Assembly (NCBI GenBank): GCA_947457975.1
Contig: CANGYC010000169.1
Span: 1 to 5,585 of the forward strand
Source: Comamonadaceae bacterium
Lineage (GTDB): Bacteria > Pseudomonadota > Gammaproteobacteria > Burkholderiales > Burkholderiaceae_C
Length of the DNA: 5,585 nucleotides
Direction of reading: 5' to 3'
Part shown: positions 1-4,847 of the stretch, piece after piece
Numbering within the stretch: the first letter of the stretch is position 1
Layout: every line of letters starts with the position of its first letter
Position numbers and translations under genes: made by a program
The notes under the pieces: model-generated
What the model saw: only the letters and a program-made list of their open reading frames with translations
The model's database searches: none
What the model was told of the DNA's origin: nothing

Positions 1-176
1 GCCGGAGCCTCGCAGATTGTGAATCGCTGCAAGGAACGCCAGCAGGGGCGCGGCTTGCCGGACGTTTTCACGCGCCAAGCCCCATGAAAACAGGCTCGGG
101 CAAAGATGTGCCCCAGCACGGTGCACCGCGCGCTGGCACCGACATGCAGTTGCCAGGTCGCGCGCAGGCTGCGTTT
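1..176. other. Stretch downstream of ampD with no recognisable gene
   Basis: I find no gene here that I can support. On the minus strand the ampD reading frame stays open after its TGA stop all the way to the window edge (58 codons), but the translation has no family resemblance I recognise, and an open frame of this length is unremarkable in GC-rich DNA. A weak GC stem (GGTGC/GCACC, minus strand, around 120-140) is present without a T tract, so I do not call a terminator. The one notable structure is the GTTTTCA motif, listed separately. The 5' end of a further minus-strand gene, or its promoter, could lie here, but the window ends too soon to tell. Confidence 0.5.
64..91. repeat. Perfect 7-bp inverted repeat GTTTTCA/TGAAAAC
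   Basis: GTTTTCA at 64-70 is matched by its exact reverse complement TGAAAAC at 85-91. The spacer is 14 nt, so the half-sites start 21 bp apart, about two helical turns. A third copy of GTTTTCA lies at 173-179 across the ampD stop codon. The AT-rich half-sites stand out in a GC-rich background. The spacing is compatible with a dimeric repressor operator for a gene beyond the left edge, but no known binding-site family was recognised and chance cannot be excluded. Confidence 0.3.
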
Positions 177-764
177 TCAGGTCGTGGAGGGGGGGAAGTG
201 ACTGTCGGCCAGACCCAGCGATTTTTTCAGCACTGGCCAGTCGAAGCCTGGGCCGGGGTCGGCTTTGCGCCCCGGGGCCACATGCTCGTGGCCTGCCAGG
301 TGGGCAATCGGGTACTGCGTCAGCAGCGCTGCGCAGACCGAGGCCAGGGTCTCGTACTGCGCGGCTTCGAAGAGTTGCCCCTCCAGACCCTCGAGTTCGA
401 TGCCGATCGAGTCGTCGTTGCAGTGGTCGCGCCCGCGGTAGTGCGAGGCGCCGGCATGCCAGGCCCGCTGGTCACAACTGACCAACTGCCAGAGTTCCCC
501 GCTGCGGCTGATGAAGAAATGCGCCGACACCTCCAGCCCCTGGATCGTCTGGAAATAGGGGTGGGCCTGCCAGTCGAGCTGATTGAGGAAAAGCTGCTGC
601 ACGCAGCCCGTGCCGTACTCGCCCGGCGGCAGGCTGATGGAGTGCAGCACCACGAGGTCGATGCAGGCGCCGGCGGGGCGCGGCCCGAAGTTGGGCGAGG
701 CCAGTGCCCGGGCATGCCCATACCAGCCCTCGCGCCACAGGCCCGATGGCTGAACCTCAGCCAC
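177..764 (-). CDS. ampD: 1,6-anhydro-N-acetylmuramyl-L-alanine amidase AmpD
   Basis: Cytoplasmic zinc amidase of peptidoglycan recycling. It removes the stem peptide from 1,6-anhydroMurNAc-peptides and so lowers the inducer of AmpR/AmpC-type beta-lactamase systems. The 195-residue product matches the family length (about 185-200) and has no signal peptide. Zinc ligands are H41 (VVLHS), H159 (AGHEH) and D169 (RKADPGPGFDW). E123 in SIGIELEG and K167 match the catalytic Glu and Lys of the Citrobacter enzyme (H34, H154, D164, E116, K162), with consistent offsets. The frame is open further upstream to 968, but that part lies antisense-free within the preceding gene and looks non-coding. The GTG at 764-762 has AGGA eight bases upstream and is preferred; a GTG at 791-789 is the alternative. 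The chosen start overlaps the preceding PP0621-type gene by 8 nt, implying translational coupling and one operon with it and the ccsA-like gene. Function is firm; the start is an inference. Confidence 0.95.
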   Translation of the reverse strand: MAEVQPSGLWREGWYGHARALASPNFGPRPAGACIDLVVLHSISLPPGEYGTGCVQQLFLNQLDWQAHPYFQTIQGLEVSAHFFISRSGELWQLVSCDQRAWHAGASHYRGRDHCNDDSIGIELEGLEGQLFEAAQYETLASVCAALLTQYPIAHLAGHEHVAPGRKADPGPGFDWPVLKKSLGLADSHFPPSTT

Positions 765-993
765 CTTCGGCTTCCTGTCGGTGGCTTTCACTGCAGTAGT
801 GTCCGCGCTCGCCTGCCACGGCCTCAGCGCGCGGTAGGTGCACGCTGCAGTGCGGGCAGGCCACGATCTCGGTTGGCGACGCGGGAGGCGCCGCAGGGCT
901 GGGCGGGCGGCGACCTTGGCCTGCCTGGCCTCGCTGCTGGCGCAGCAGCCAGAGTACGCCCAGCACAATGCCGATCAGCAGCAGGTATTTCAT
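757..993 (-). CDS. Small membrane-anchored zinc-ribbon protein, PP0621 family
   Basis: A 78-residue protein of unknown function. Residues 3-17 (YLLLIGIVLGVLWLL) form one hydrophobic segment, probably a membrane anchor. It is followed by a basic, proline/alanine-rich linker (18-41) and a C-terminal metal-binding module: C46-x2-C49, then Y66-C67-S68-x2-H71. The CPHC...HYCSxxH pattern is the hallmark I know from PP0621-type proteins of beta- and gammaproteobacteria. Two Cys plus Cys and His suggest a single zinc site in the cytoplasm (inference). It begins 22 nt after the ccsA-like stop and overlaps ampD by 8 nt, so it is the middle gene of a three-gene unit. The ATG at 993-991 has no Shine-Dalgarno on its strand (upstream bases read GTTCCTCCGAC), so it may rely on coupling to the gene before it. 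The large antisense frame covering this region was discarded in favour of this recognisable family. Confidence 0.85.
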   Translation of the reverse strand: MKYLLLIGIVLGVLWLLRQQRGQAGQGRRPPSPAAPPASPTEIVACPHCSVHLPRAEAVAGERGHYCSESHRQEAEGG

Positions 994-1015
994 GTCGGAG
1001 GAACGATCGAGTGCG

Positions 1016-1816
1016 TCAGGCTCGCTGCAGCACCACTTCCAGCACGAAGCGTGTGCCCAGGTAGCTCAGCAACAGGAAGCCGGCGCCCAGGTAGAGCACA
1101 CGCACGGCCTGGCGGCCACGCCAGCCCTGGCGCAGACGGCCAATCAACAGGCTGGCGAAGGTGAGCCAGGCCAGCATGGAGAACACGGTCTTGTGGTTCC
1201 ACAAGGTGCGCAAGTGCGACCCGTAGAGGGTTTCGGCGAAATACCAGCCCACCAGCAAGCTGGCGGTCAGCAGCAGGAAGCCCGCCTCCACGAAGCGAAA
1301 GGTCAGGCGCTCGAGCGTGAGCAAGGGCACCCCTGCACCATGCTCGTCGCCGCTGCGCAGCCTTTTCTCGGCCCGGGTCATCAGCCAGCCGTGGATCACG
1401 GCCGCGCTGAAGAGGCCATAGGAAGCGATGCCCAGAGTCCAGTGCAGCGGCAGCCAGGGCGAAGCGATGGCGTGGTACTCCAGCCCCGGAAAGGCCAATG
1501 GCAACAGCACGGCCGCGAAGCCCAGGCCCAGCACCGACCAGCGGGTCCGCATGCGCGGCAGCAGGTGGTTCTCGATGGCTGCCACCGTCAGTACGAGCCA
1601 CACGGTCATGGACAGAGCCGGCGCAAAGCCAAAGCGCGGAGGCTGCCCGAACAGGCCTTCGGCCAGGGTGAAGGCGTGCAACAGCCAGGCCAGCATGAAG
1701 AGCCCCCGGCCCAGCCTGGCGCCCAGGCGTTCGCCCGTGGTGGCCAGCAAGGCGTAGGCCAGCGCCGATGTCACGGCGATGGCGCTGCTCCAGGCGGGGC
1801 TCAAAGCTAAAATCAT
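1016..1816 (-). CDS. CcsA/YpjD-like cytochrome c assembly family inner-membrane protein
   Basis: A 266-residue polytopic membrane protein with about eight hydrophobic helices (roughly residues 8-27, 38-54, 67-83, 92-109, 125-145, 175-195, 208-226, 238-258). It resembles the CcsA/CcmC-related cytochrome c assembly family, closest to the short YpjD branch. The tryptophan-rich WWD haem motif of true CcsA/CcmC is not seen. Candidate haem or metal ligands are H47 (LLHAFTL), H125 (LHWTLGIASYG) and H208 (WNHKTVFSMLAW), which sit where the family keeps histidines. Its position divergent from ffh matches ypjD in enterobacteria. The start is the first one possible: an in-frame TAA lies at 1828-1826, 9 nt upstream of the ATG at 1816-1814. 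No Shine-Dalgarno is properly spaced (GGAGGAG at 1843-1837 is about 20 nt away), so leaderless translation is possible. Whether it assembles cytochrome c or has another membrane role is unproven. It probably heads the operon with the PP0621-type gene and ampD. Confidence 0.85.
   Translation of the reverse strand: MILALSPAWSSAIAVTSALAYALLATTGERLGARLGRGLFMLAWLLHAFTLAEGLFGQPPRFGFAPALSMTVWLVLTVAAIENHLLPRMRTRWSVLGLGFAAVLLPLAFPGLEYHAIASPWLPLHWTLGIASYGLFSAAVIHGWLMTRAEKRLRSGDEHGAGVPLLTLERLTFRFVEAGFLLLTASLLVGWYFAETLYGSHLRTLWNHKTVFSMLAWLTFASLLIGRLRQGWRGRQAVRVLYLGAGFLLLSYLGTRFVLEVVLQRA
1785..1813 (+). promoter_or_regulatory. Probable sigma-70 promoter of ffh
   Basis: TAAAAT at 1808-1813 matches the -10 consensus at five of six positions, within GCTAAAAT. 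A hexamer 17 bp upstream (CTGCTC, 1785-1790) is a poor -35. Transcription would start near 1820 and give ffh a leader of about 50 nt. The element overlaps the first codons of the ccsA-like gene on the other strand. Confidence 0.45.
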
Positions 1817-1822
1817 TAAGAC

Positions 1823-1828
1823 AGTTTA
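1823..1828 (-). promoter_or_regulatory. Possible -10 box of the ccsA-like operon
   Basis: On the minus strand TAAACT (1828-1823) fits the -10 consensus at four of six positions. It ends 6 nt before the ATG at 1816, so the predicted transcript would begin at or next to the start codon. No good -35 is seen at the usual spacing. The call rests on the -10, the absence of another A/T-rich box in this GC-rich gap, and the lack of a usable ribosome binding site. Confidence 0.3.
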
Positions 1829-1870
1829 GCCCTTCACTCCTCCGTCTGCGCACAGCGCTTGCGGCACCCC

Positions 1871-3247
1871 ATGGCCTCAGCCCTCACCGACAAACTTTCC
1901 CGCCTCGTCAAGGAACTCCGCGGGCAGGCCCGCATCACCGAAGCCAATGTCCAGGACATGCTGCGCGAAGTGCGCATGGCCCTGCTCGAAGCCGACGTGG
2001 CCCTGCCCGTGGTGCGGGACTTCATCGCCCGCGTCAAGGACAAGGCCCTGGGCCAGGAGGTCATGGGCTCTCTGTCCCCGGGCCAGGCCCTGGTGGGCAT
2101 CGTCAACAAGGAGCTCGCTGCCACCATGGGCGAGGGCGTGAGCGACCTCAACCTGGCCGCCCAACCGCCGGCCGTCATCCTGATGGCGGGCCTGCAGGGT
2201 GCGGGCAAGACCACCACCACGGCCAAGCTCGCCAAGCATCTGATTGAAAAGCGCAAGAAGAAGGTGCTCACCGTCTCGGGCGACGTCTACCGCCCGGCCG
2301 CCATCGAGCAGCTCAAGACCGTCAGCGCCCAAGCCGGTGCCGAGTGGTTCCCCAGCAGCCCCGAGCAAAAGCCCGTGGACATCGCCCGAGCCGCGCTCGA
2401 CCATGCGCGCCGGCACTTCTTCGACGTGCTGCTGGTGGACACCGCCGGCCGTCTGGCCATCGATGAAGCGCTCATGGCCGAGATCAAGGCCCTGCACGCC
2501 GAGCTCAAGCCGGTGGAGACGCTGTTCGTGGTCGATGCCATGCAGGGCCAGGACGCGATCAACACCGCCAAGGCCTTCAAGGAGGCGCTGCCCCTGACCG
2601 GCATCGTCCTGACCAAGCTCGACGGCGACTCGCGCGGTGGTGCTGCTCTGTCCGTGCGGCAGGTCACGGGCGCGCCCATCAAGTTCGCCGGGGTGTCCGA
2701 AAAGATCGATGGCCTGGAAGTTTTTGACGCCGAGCGCCATGCCGGGCGTGTGCTGGGCATGGGCGACATCGTCGCCCTGGTCGAGCAGGTCACCTCAGGG
2801 GTGGACATGCAGGCGGCCCAGAAGCTGGCCGCCAAGATGAAGAGCGGCTCAGGCTTCGACCTCGAAGACTTCCTGGGCCAGCTCCAGCAGATGAAAAAGA
2901 TGGGGGGCCTGTCCAGCCTGATGGACAAGCTGCCCACCGAGATGGCGGCCAAGGCCGGCCAGATGGACATGGACAAGGCCGAGCGCGACATCCGGCGCAA
3001 GGAAGGCATCATCAACAGCATGACGCTGCTTGAGCGCCGCAAGCCGGACCTCATCAAGGCCACCCGCAAGCGCCGCATCGCTGCCGGGGCGGGTGTTCAG
3101 GTGCAGGACGTCAACCGTCTGCTCAACGAGTTCGAGCAGATGCAGACCATGATGAAGAAGATGCAGGGCGGCGGCCTCATGAAGATGATGAAGCGCATGG
3201 GCGGCATGAAGGGCATGAAAGGCATGCCCGGCATGCCCAAGTTCTAG
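1871..3247 (+). CDS. ffh: Signal recognition particle protein Ffh (SRP54 GTPase)
   Basis: Ffh binds 4.5S RNA and the signal sequences of nascent inner-membrane proteins, then docks with FtsY at the membrane. The 458-residue product has the full three-part layout. The N domain spans about residues 1-90 (MASALTDKLSRLVKEL). The G domain (about 100-300) carries the P-loop GLQGAGKT 107-114, DVYRPAA 138-144, DTAGR 190-194, TKLD 248-251 and GVSEK 274-278. The M domain (about 325-458) has the finger-loop region GFDLEDFLGQLQQMKKMGG and the RNA-binding TRKRRIAAGAG, and the last 35 residues contain 12 Met. Compared with the E. coli GSRKRRIAAG motif as I recall it, Gly-Ser is Ala-Thr here, a conservative change. 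I chose ATG 1871 because MASALTDKLSRL is the usual Ffh N-terminus; a TTG at 1859 would add four residues. Neither start has a clear Shine-Dalgarno. The gene stands alone on the plus strand, divergent from the ccsA-like gene and convergent with miaB. Confidence 0.98.
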   Translation: MASALTDKLSRLVKELRGQARITEANVQDMLREVRMALLEADVALPVVRDFIARVKDKALGQEVMGSLSPGQALVGIVNKELAATMGEGVSDLNLAAQPPAVILMAGLQGAGKTTTTAKLAKHLIEKRKKKVLTVSGDVYRPAAIEQLKTVSAQAGAEWFPSSPEQKPVDIARAALDHARRHFFDVLLVDTAGRLAIDEALMAEIKALHAELKPVETLFVVDAMQGQDAINTAKAFKEALPLTGIVLTKLDGDSRGGAALSVRQVTGAPIKFAGVSEKIDGLEVFDAERHAGRVLGMGDIVALVEQVTSGVDMQAAQKLAAKMKSGSGFDLEDFLGQLQQMKKMGGLSSLMDKLPTEMAAKAGQMDMDKAERDIRRKEGIINSMTLLERRKPDLIKATRKRRIAAGAGVQVQDVNRLLNEFEQMQTMMKKMQGGGLMKMMKRMGGMKGMKGMPGMPKF

Positions 3248-3259
3248 GGCTTGCGCTCA

Positions 3260-3282
3260 GCCCGCCACCAGTTCAGGCGGGC
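3260..3282. terminator. GC hairpin between convergent ffh and miaB
   Basis: GCCCGCC (3260-3266) and GGCGGGC (3276-3282) form a perfect 7-bp stem with a 9-nt loop. It begins 13 nt after the ffh stop. The miaB stop codon (3275-3273) lies inside the loop. There is no T tract on either strand, so it is a weak bidirectional terminator or a 3'-end stabilising stem rather than a textbook intrinsic terminator. Confidence 0.45.
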
Positions 3283-4604
3283 ATGGTCAGCACCTCGCCG
3301 CGCAGCGCGCGCTGCATGGCTTCGGTGATGCGCACATCGATCATCTGGCCGATCAGGCGCTCAGGGCCCTTGAAGTTGACCACCCGGTTGCACTCCGTGC
3401 GGCCCATGAGCTCGCTCTGGTCCTTGCGCGAATGGCCTTCCACCAAGATGCGCTGCACCGTGCCCTGGCGGCTGGCGCTGATGGCGCGCACCTCGTCGTC
3501 CAGCACCTTTTGCAGGTGCAGCAGGCGCCGGTGCTTGACTTCGTGCGGCGTGTCGTCCGCCAGGTTGGCTGCGGGCGTGCCCGGCCGGGGACTGAAGATG
3601 AAAGAAAACGAGGTGTCGTAGCCCACGTCCTCCACCAGCTTCATGAGCTTGGCAAAGTCCTCGTCGGTTTCGCCCGGAAAGCCCACGATGAAGTCGCTGC
3701 TCATCACCAGCTCGGGCCGGATGGCGCGCAGCTTGCGGATGGTGCTTTTGTATTCCATGGCCGTGTAGCCGCGCTTCATGGCCATGAGGATCTTGTCGCT
3801 GCCGTGCTGCACCGGCAGGTGCAGGTGGTTCACCAGCTTGGGCACCTTTGCATACACATCGATCAGCCGCTGTGTGAACTCGTTGGGGTGGCTGGTGGTG
3901 TAGCGGATGCGCTCGATGCCCGGGATCTCGGCCACGTACTCGATGAGCAGCGCAAAGTCGGCGATCTCGGCGGTCTCGCCCATCGCACCGCGGTAAGCAT
4001 TGACGTTCTGGCCCAGCAGCGTGACCTCGCGCACACCTTGCTCGGCCAGCTCGGCAATTTCCACCAGCACGTCGTCCAGCGGCCGCGAGACTTCGTCGCC
4101 GCGTGTGTAGGGCACCACGCAGTAGCTGCAGAACTTGGAGCAACCCTCCATGATGGAGACGAAAGCCGCCGGGCCTGCTTTGCGGGCCGGCGGCAGGTGG
4201 TCGAACTTTTCAATTTCGGGAAAACTGATGTCCACCTGCGGCCGGCCCAGGCGCTGGCGCTCGTCGAGCAGCTGCGGCAGGCGGTGCAGGGTCTGCGGGC
4301 CGAAGACCACGTCCACATAGGGCGCGCGGGCCACGATGGCCTGGCCTTCCTGGCTGGCCACGCAGCCGCCCACGCCGATGAGCACGCCCTTTTTCTTGAG
4401 GTGCTTGACGCGGCCGAGGTCGGAGAAGACCTTTTCCTGCGCCTTTTCCCGCACCGAGCAGGTGTTGAAGAGGATGAGGTCGGCCTCTTCGGGGTCTTGC
4501 GTGGGTTCGTAACCTTGGGCTGCGCCGAGCACGTCCGACATCTTGTCCGAGTCGTATTCGTTCATCTGGCAGCCGAAGGTCTTGATGTAGACCTTCTTTG
4601 TCAT
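3273..4604 (-). CDS. miaB: tRNA-2-methylthio-N6-dimethylallyladenosine synthase MiaB
   Basis: Radical-SAM methylthiotransferase that converts i6A37 to ms2i6A37 in tRNAs reading codons that begin with U, acting after MiaA. The 443-residue product is of normal length. The N-terminal domain has the three cysteines of the auxiliary 4Fe-4S cluster: C12 (FGCQMN), C49 (NTCSVRE) and C81 (GGCVA). The radical-SAM cluster motif is C155-x3-C159-x2-C162 ([17 protein letters not shown]). Further family motifs are [11 protein letters not shown] (197-206), TSHP (237-240), [10 protein letters not shown] (261-270) and [10 protein letters not shown] (304-313). A TRAM domain follows (about 381-441). The ATG at 4604-4602 has AAGGGGG five bases upstream, and [15 protein letters not shown] is the expected N-terminus. 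A strong terminator upstream separates it from tRNA-Met, so it needs its own promoter or readthrough. Its leader holds a short frame overlapping the start codon and a hairpin over the ribosome binding site, described separately. Confidence 0.98.
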   Translation of the reverse strand: MTKKVYIKTFGCQMNEYDSDKMSDVLGAAQGYEPTQDPEEADLILFNTCSVREKAQEKVFSDLGRVKHLKKKGVLIGVGGCVASQEGQAIVARAPYVDVVFGPQTLHRLPQLLDERQRLGRPQVDISFPEIEKFDHLPPARKAGPAAFVSIMEGCSKFCSYCVVPYTRGDEVSRPLDDVLVEIAELAEQGVREVTLLGQNVNAYRGAMGETAEIADFALLIEYVAEIPGIERIRYTTSHPNEFTQRLIDVYAKVPKLVNHLHLPVQHGSDKILMAMKRGYTAMEYKSTIRKLRAIRPELVMSSDFIVGFPGETDEDFAKLMKLVEDVGYDTSFSFIFSPRPGTPAANLADDTPHEVKHRRLLHLQKVLDDEVRAISASRQGTVQRILVEGHSRKDQSELMGRTECNRVVNFKGPERLIGQMIDVRITEAMQRALRGEVLTMPA

Positions 4605-4648
4605 GCCGCCCCCTTGAAAAAGGTGGGGCCTAGGTCGCAGCGGTTCAT
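4601..4648 (-). CDS. Possible 15-residue leader peptide overlapping miaB start
   Basis: A reading frame from ATG 4648-4646 encodes [15 protein letters not shown] and stops at TGA 4603-4601. It shares four bases (ATGA) with the miaB start, the classic arrangement for translational coupling. It contains a UGC Cys codon and adjacent UUU-UUC Phe codons, all decoded by tRNAs known in E. coli to be modified by MiaB. Against it: no Shine-Dalgarno precedes the ATG (CTGGACACACACC), the peptide is too short for statistics, and a plausible miaB promoter overlaps it. It is listed as a hypothesis. Confidence 0.2.
   Translation of the reverse strand: MNRCDLGPTFFKGAA
4608..4629 (-). promoter_or_regulatory. 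Hairpin sequestering the miaB ribosome binding site
   Basis: On the minus strand CCTT (4623-4620) pairs with AAGG (4615-4612) around a TTTC loop. After a bulged A, CCC pairs with the next GGG, though the exact register of the C and G runs is open. The 3' arm is AAGGGGG, the only Shine-Dalgarno for miaB, so folding should hinder initiation. The hairpin lies inside the putative leader frame, so ribosomes translating it would open the stem. Confidence 0.4.
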
Positions 4649-4660
4649 GGTGTGTGTCCA
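4632..4660 (-). promoter_or_regulatory. Weak candidate promoter for miaB
   Basis: TGGACA (4660-4655) matches the -35 consensus TTGACA at five of six positions. Seventeen bases downstream is CGACCT (4637-4632), or GACCTA one base further on; both are poor -10 boxes. Transcription would begin near 4625 and leave a leader of about 20 nt that lacks the start of the leader peptide. It is the best candidate between the tRNA terminator and miaB, but a weak one. Confidence 0.25.
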
Positions 4661-4670
4661 GAGGCTGGGA

Positions 4671-4706
4671 ATGAAGAAAGCCCCAGAGGCGTGGCCTCTG
4701 AGGCTT
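4671..4706 (-). terminator. Strong intrinsic terminator after tRNA-Met
   Basis: On the minus strand AAGCCTCAGAGGC (4706-4694) pairs with GCCTCTGGGGCTT (4690-4678) over 13 bp with one U-G wobble and a CAC loop. A T-rich run (CTTTCTTCAT) follows. It starts 5 nt after the encoded CCA of tRNA-Met and should end the tRNA transcript. It lies 67 nt upstream of miaB. Confidence 0.85.
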
Positions 4707-4711
4707 GAATG

Positions 4712-4788
4712 TGGTGGTGATAGGTGGACTTGAACCACCGACATCAGCATTATGAATGCTGCGCTCTAACCAACTGAGCTATATCACC
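4712..4788 (-). tRNA. tRNA-Met (anticodon CAT), elongator type
   Basis: A complete 77-nt cloverleaf on the minus strand. The acceptor stem pairs GGTGATA with TATCACC. The D arm is GCTC-AGTTGGTTA-GAGC. The anticodon arm is CAGCA-TTCATAA-TGCTG, with CAT at 4754-4752. A 5-nt variable loop follows, then the T arm GGTGG-TTCAAGT-CCACC, discriminator A and an encoded CCA. It is not the initiator: positions 1 and 72 form a G-C pair, and the anticodon stem lacks the three G-C pairs. A CAT anticodon can also belong to tRNA-Ile2 (lysidine-modified). The fourth and fifth acceptor pairs here (G-C, A-U) differ from the C-G, C-G of E. coli tRNA-Ile2, and A73 suits methionyl-tRNA synthetase, so elongator Met is preferred. 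It has its own promoter and terminator. It is not itself an expected MiaB substrate. Confidence 0.93.
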
Positions 4789-4799
4789 AACGGAGGCAG

Positions 4800-4828
4800 A
4801 TTATAGCGGTTTCGGCAGGCCTTGGCGT
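4800..4828 (-). promoter_or_regulatory. Promoter of tRNA-Met
   Basis: A perfect TATAAT (4805-4800, minus strand) lies 11 nt before the first tRNA base, followed by a C-rich discriminator (CTGCC), as is common for stable-RNA promoters under growth-rate or stringent control. The -35 position (CGCCAA, 4828-4823, 17-bp spacer) is a poor match and falls in the loop of the upstream hairpin. The predicted start near 4793 leaves a leader of only a few bases for RNase P to remove. Confidence 0.7.
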
Positions 4829-4842
4829 GTACGCGCCTGCCG
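4813..4842 (-). terminator. Hairpin after the enoyl-CoA hydratase gene
   Basis: CGGCAGG (4842-4836) and CCTGCCG (4819-4813) make a perfect 7-bp stem with a 16-nt loop. An alternative inner pairing GGCG/CGCC is possible. It begins 5 nt after the hydratase stop codon. It has no T tract, so it is a possible Rho-assisted or weak terminator. It overlaps the tRNA-Met -35 region. Confidence 0.4.
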
Positions 4843-4847
4843 CCCCG

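Noticed and set aside
1..176. Continuation of the ampD frame for 58 codons after its TGA, suggesting readthrough or an extended AmpD
   Set aside because: AmpD is already complete at 195 residues, the extra sequence has no recognisable motif, and such a run without stops is expected fairly often in GC-rich DNA.
765..968. N-terminal extension of AmpD from ATG 968
   Set aside because: The 68 extra residues are Arg/Ala/Cys-rich, do not look like AmpD, and overlap the recognisable PP0621-type protein in another frame.
84..1064. 326-codon plus-strand open frame across ampD and the PP0621-type gene
   Set aside because: It is antisense to AmpD with all its catalytic residues, and the translation has no recognisable domain. 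GC-rich third-position bias opens such antisense frames.
1825..1843. GTG with an overlapping GGAGGA as a translated start upstream of the ccsA-like gene
   Set aside because: The frame GTG-AAG-GGC ends at TAA (1828-1826) after three codons, too short to call.
1859..1870. TTG start for Ffh four codons upstream of the ATG
   Set aside because: No ribosome binding site supports it, and the family N-terminus begins at MASALTDKLS.
1877..2740. 287-codon minus-strand open frame inside ffh
   Set aside because: Antisense shadow of the conserved Ffh N and G domains; no family features or ribosome binding site.
4678..4706. The inverted repeat as an attachment site or IS end next to the tRNA
   Set aside because: It has the shape of an intrinsic terminator (13-bp stem, 3-nt loop, T-rich tail), and there is no integrase, transposase or duplicated tRNA 3' end nearby.
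3432..4733. 433-codon plus-strand open frame spanning nearly all of miaB and into tRNA-Met
   Set aside because: A mirror of miaB codon bias. The translation is His/Val/Leu-rich without domain resemblance, it runs into a tRNA gene, and the opposite strand encodes full-length MiaB.
4712..4788. tRNA-Met as an MiaB substrate, making the tRNA-miaB neighbourhood a functional pair
   Set aside because: Elongator tRNA-Met reads AUG and carries t6A rather than i6A at position 37, so it is not an expected substrate. A strong terminator also separates the two.
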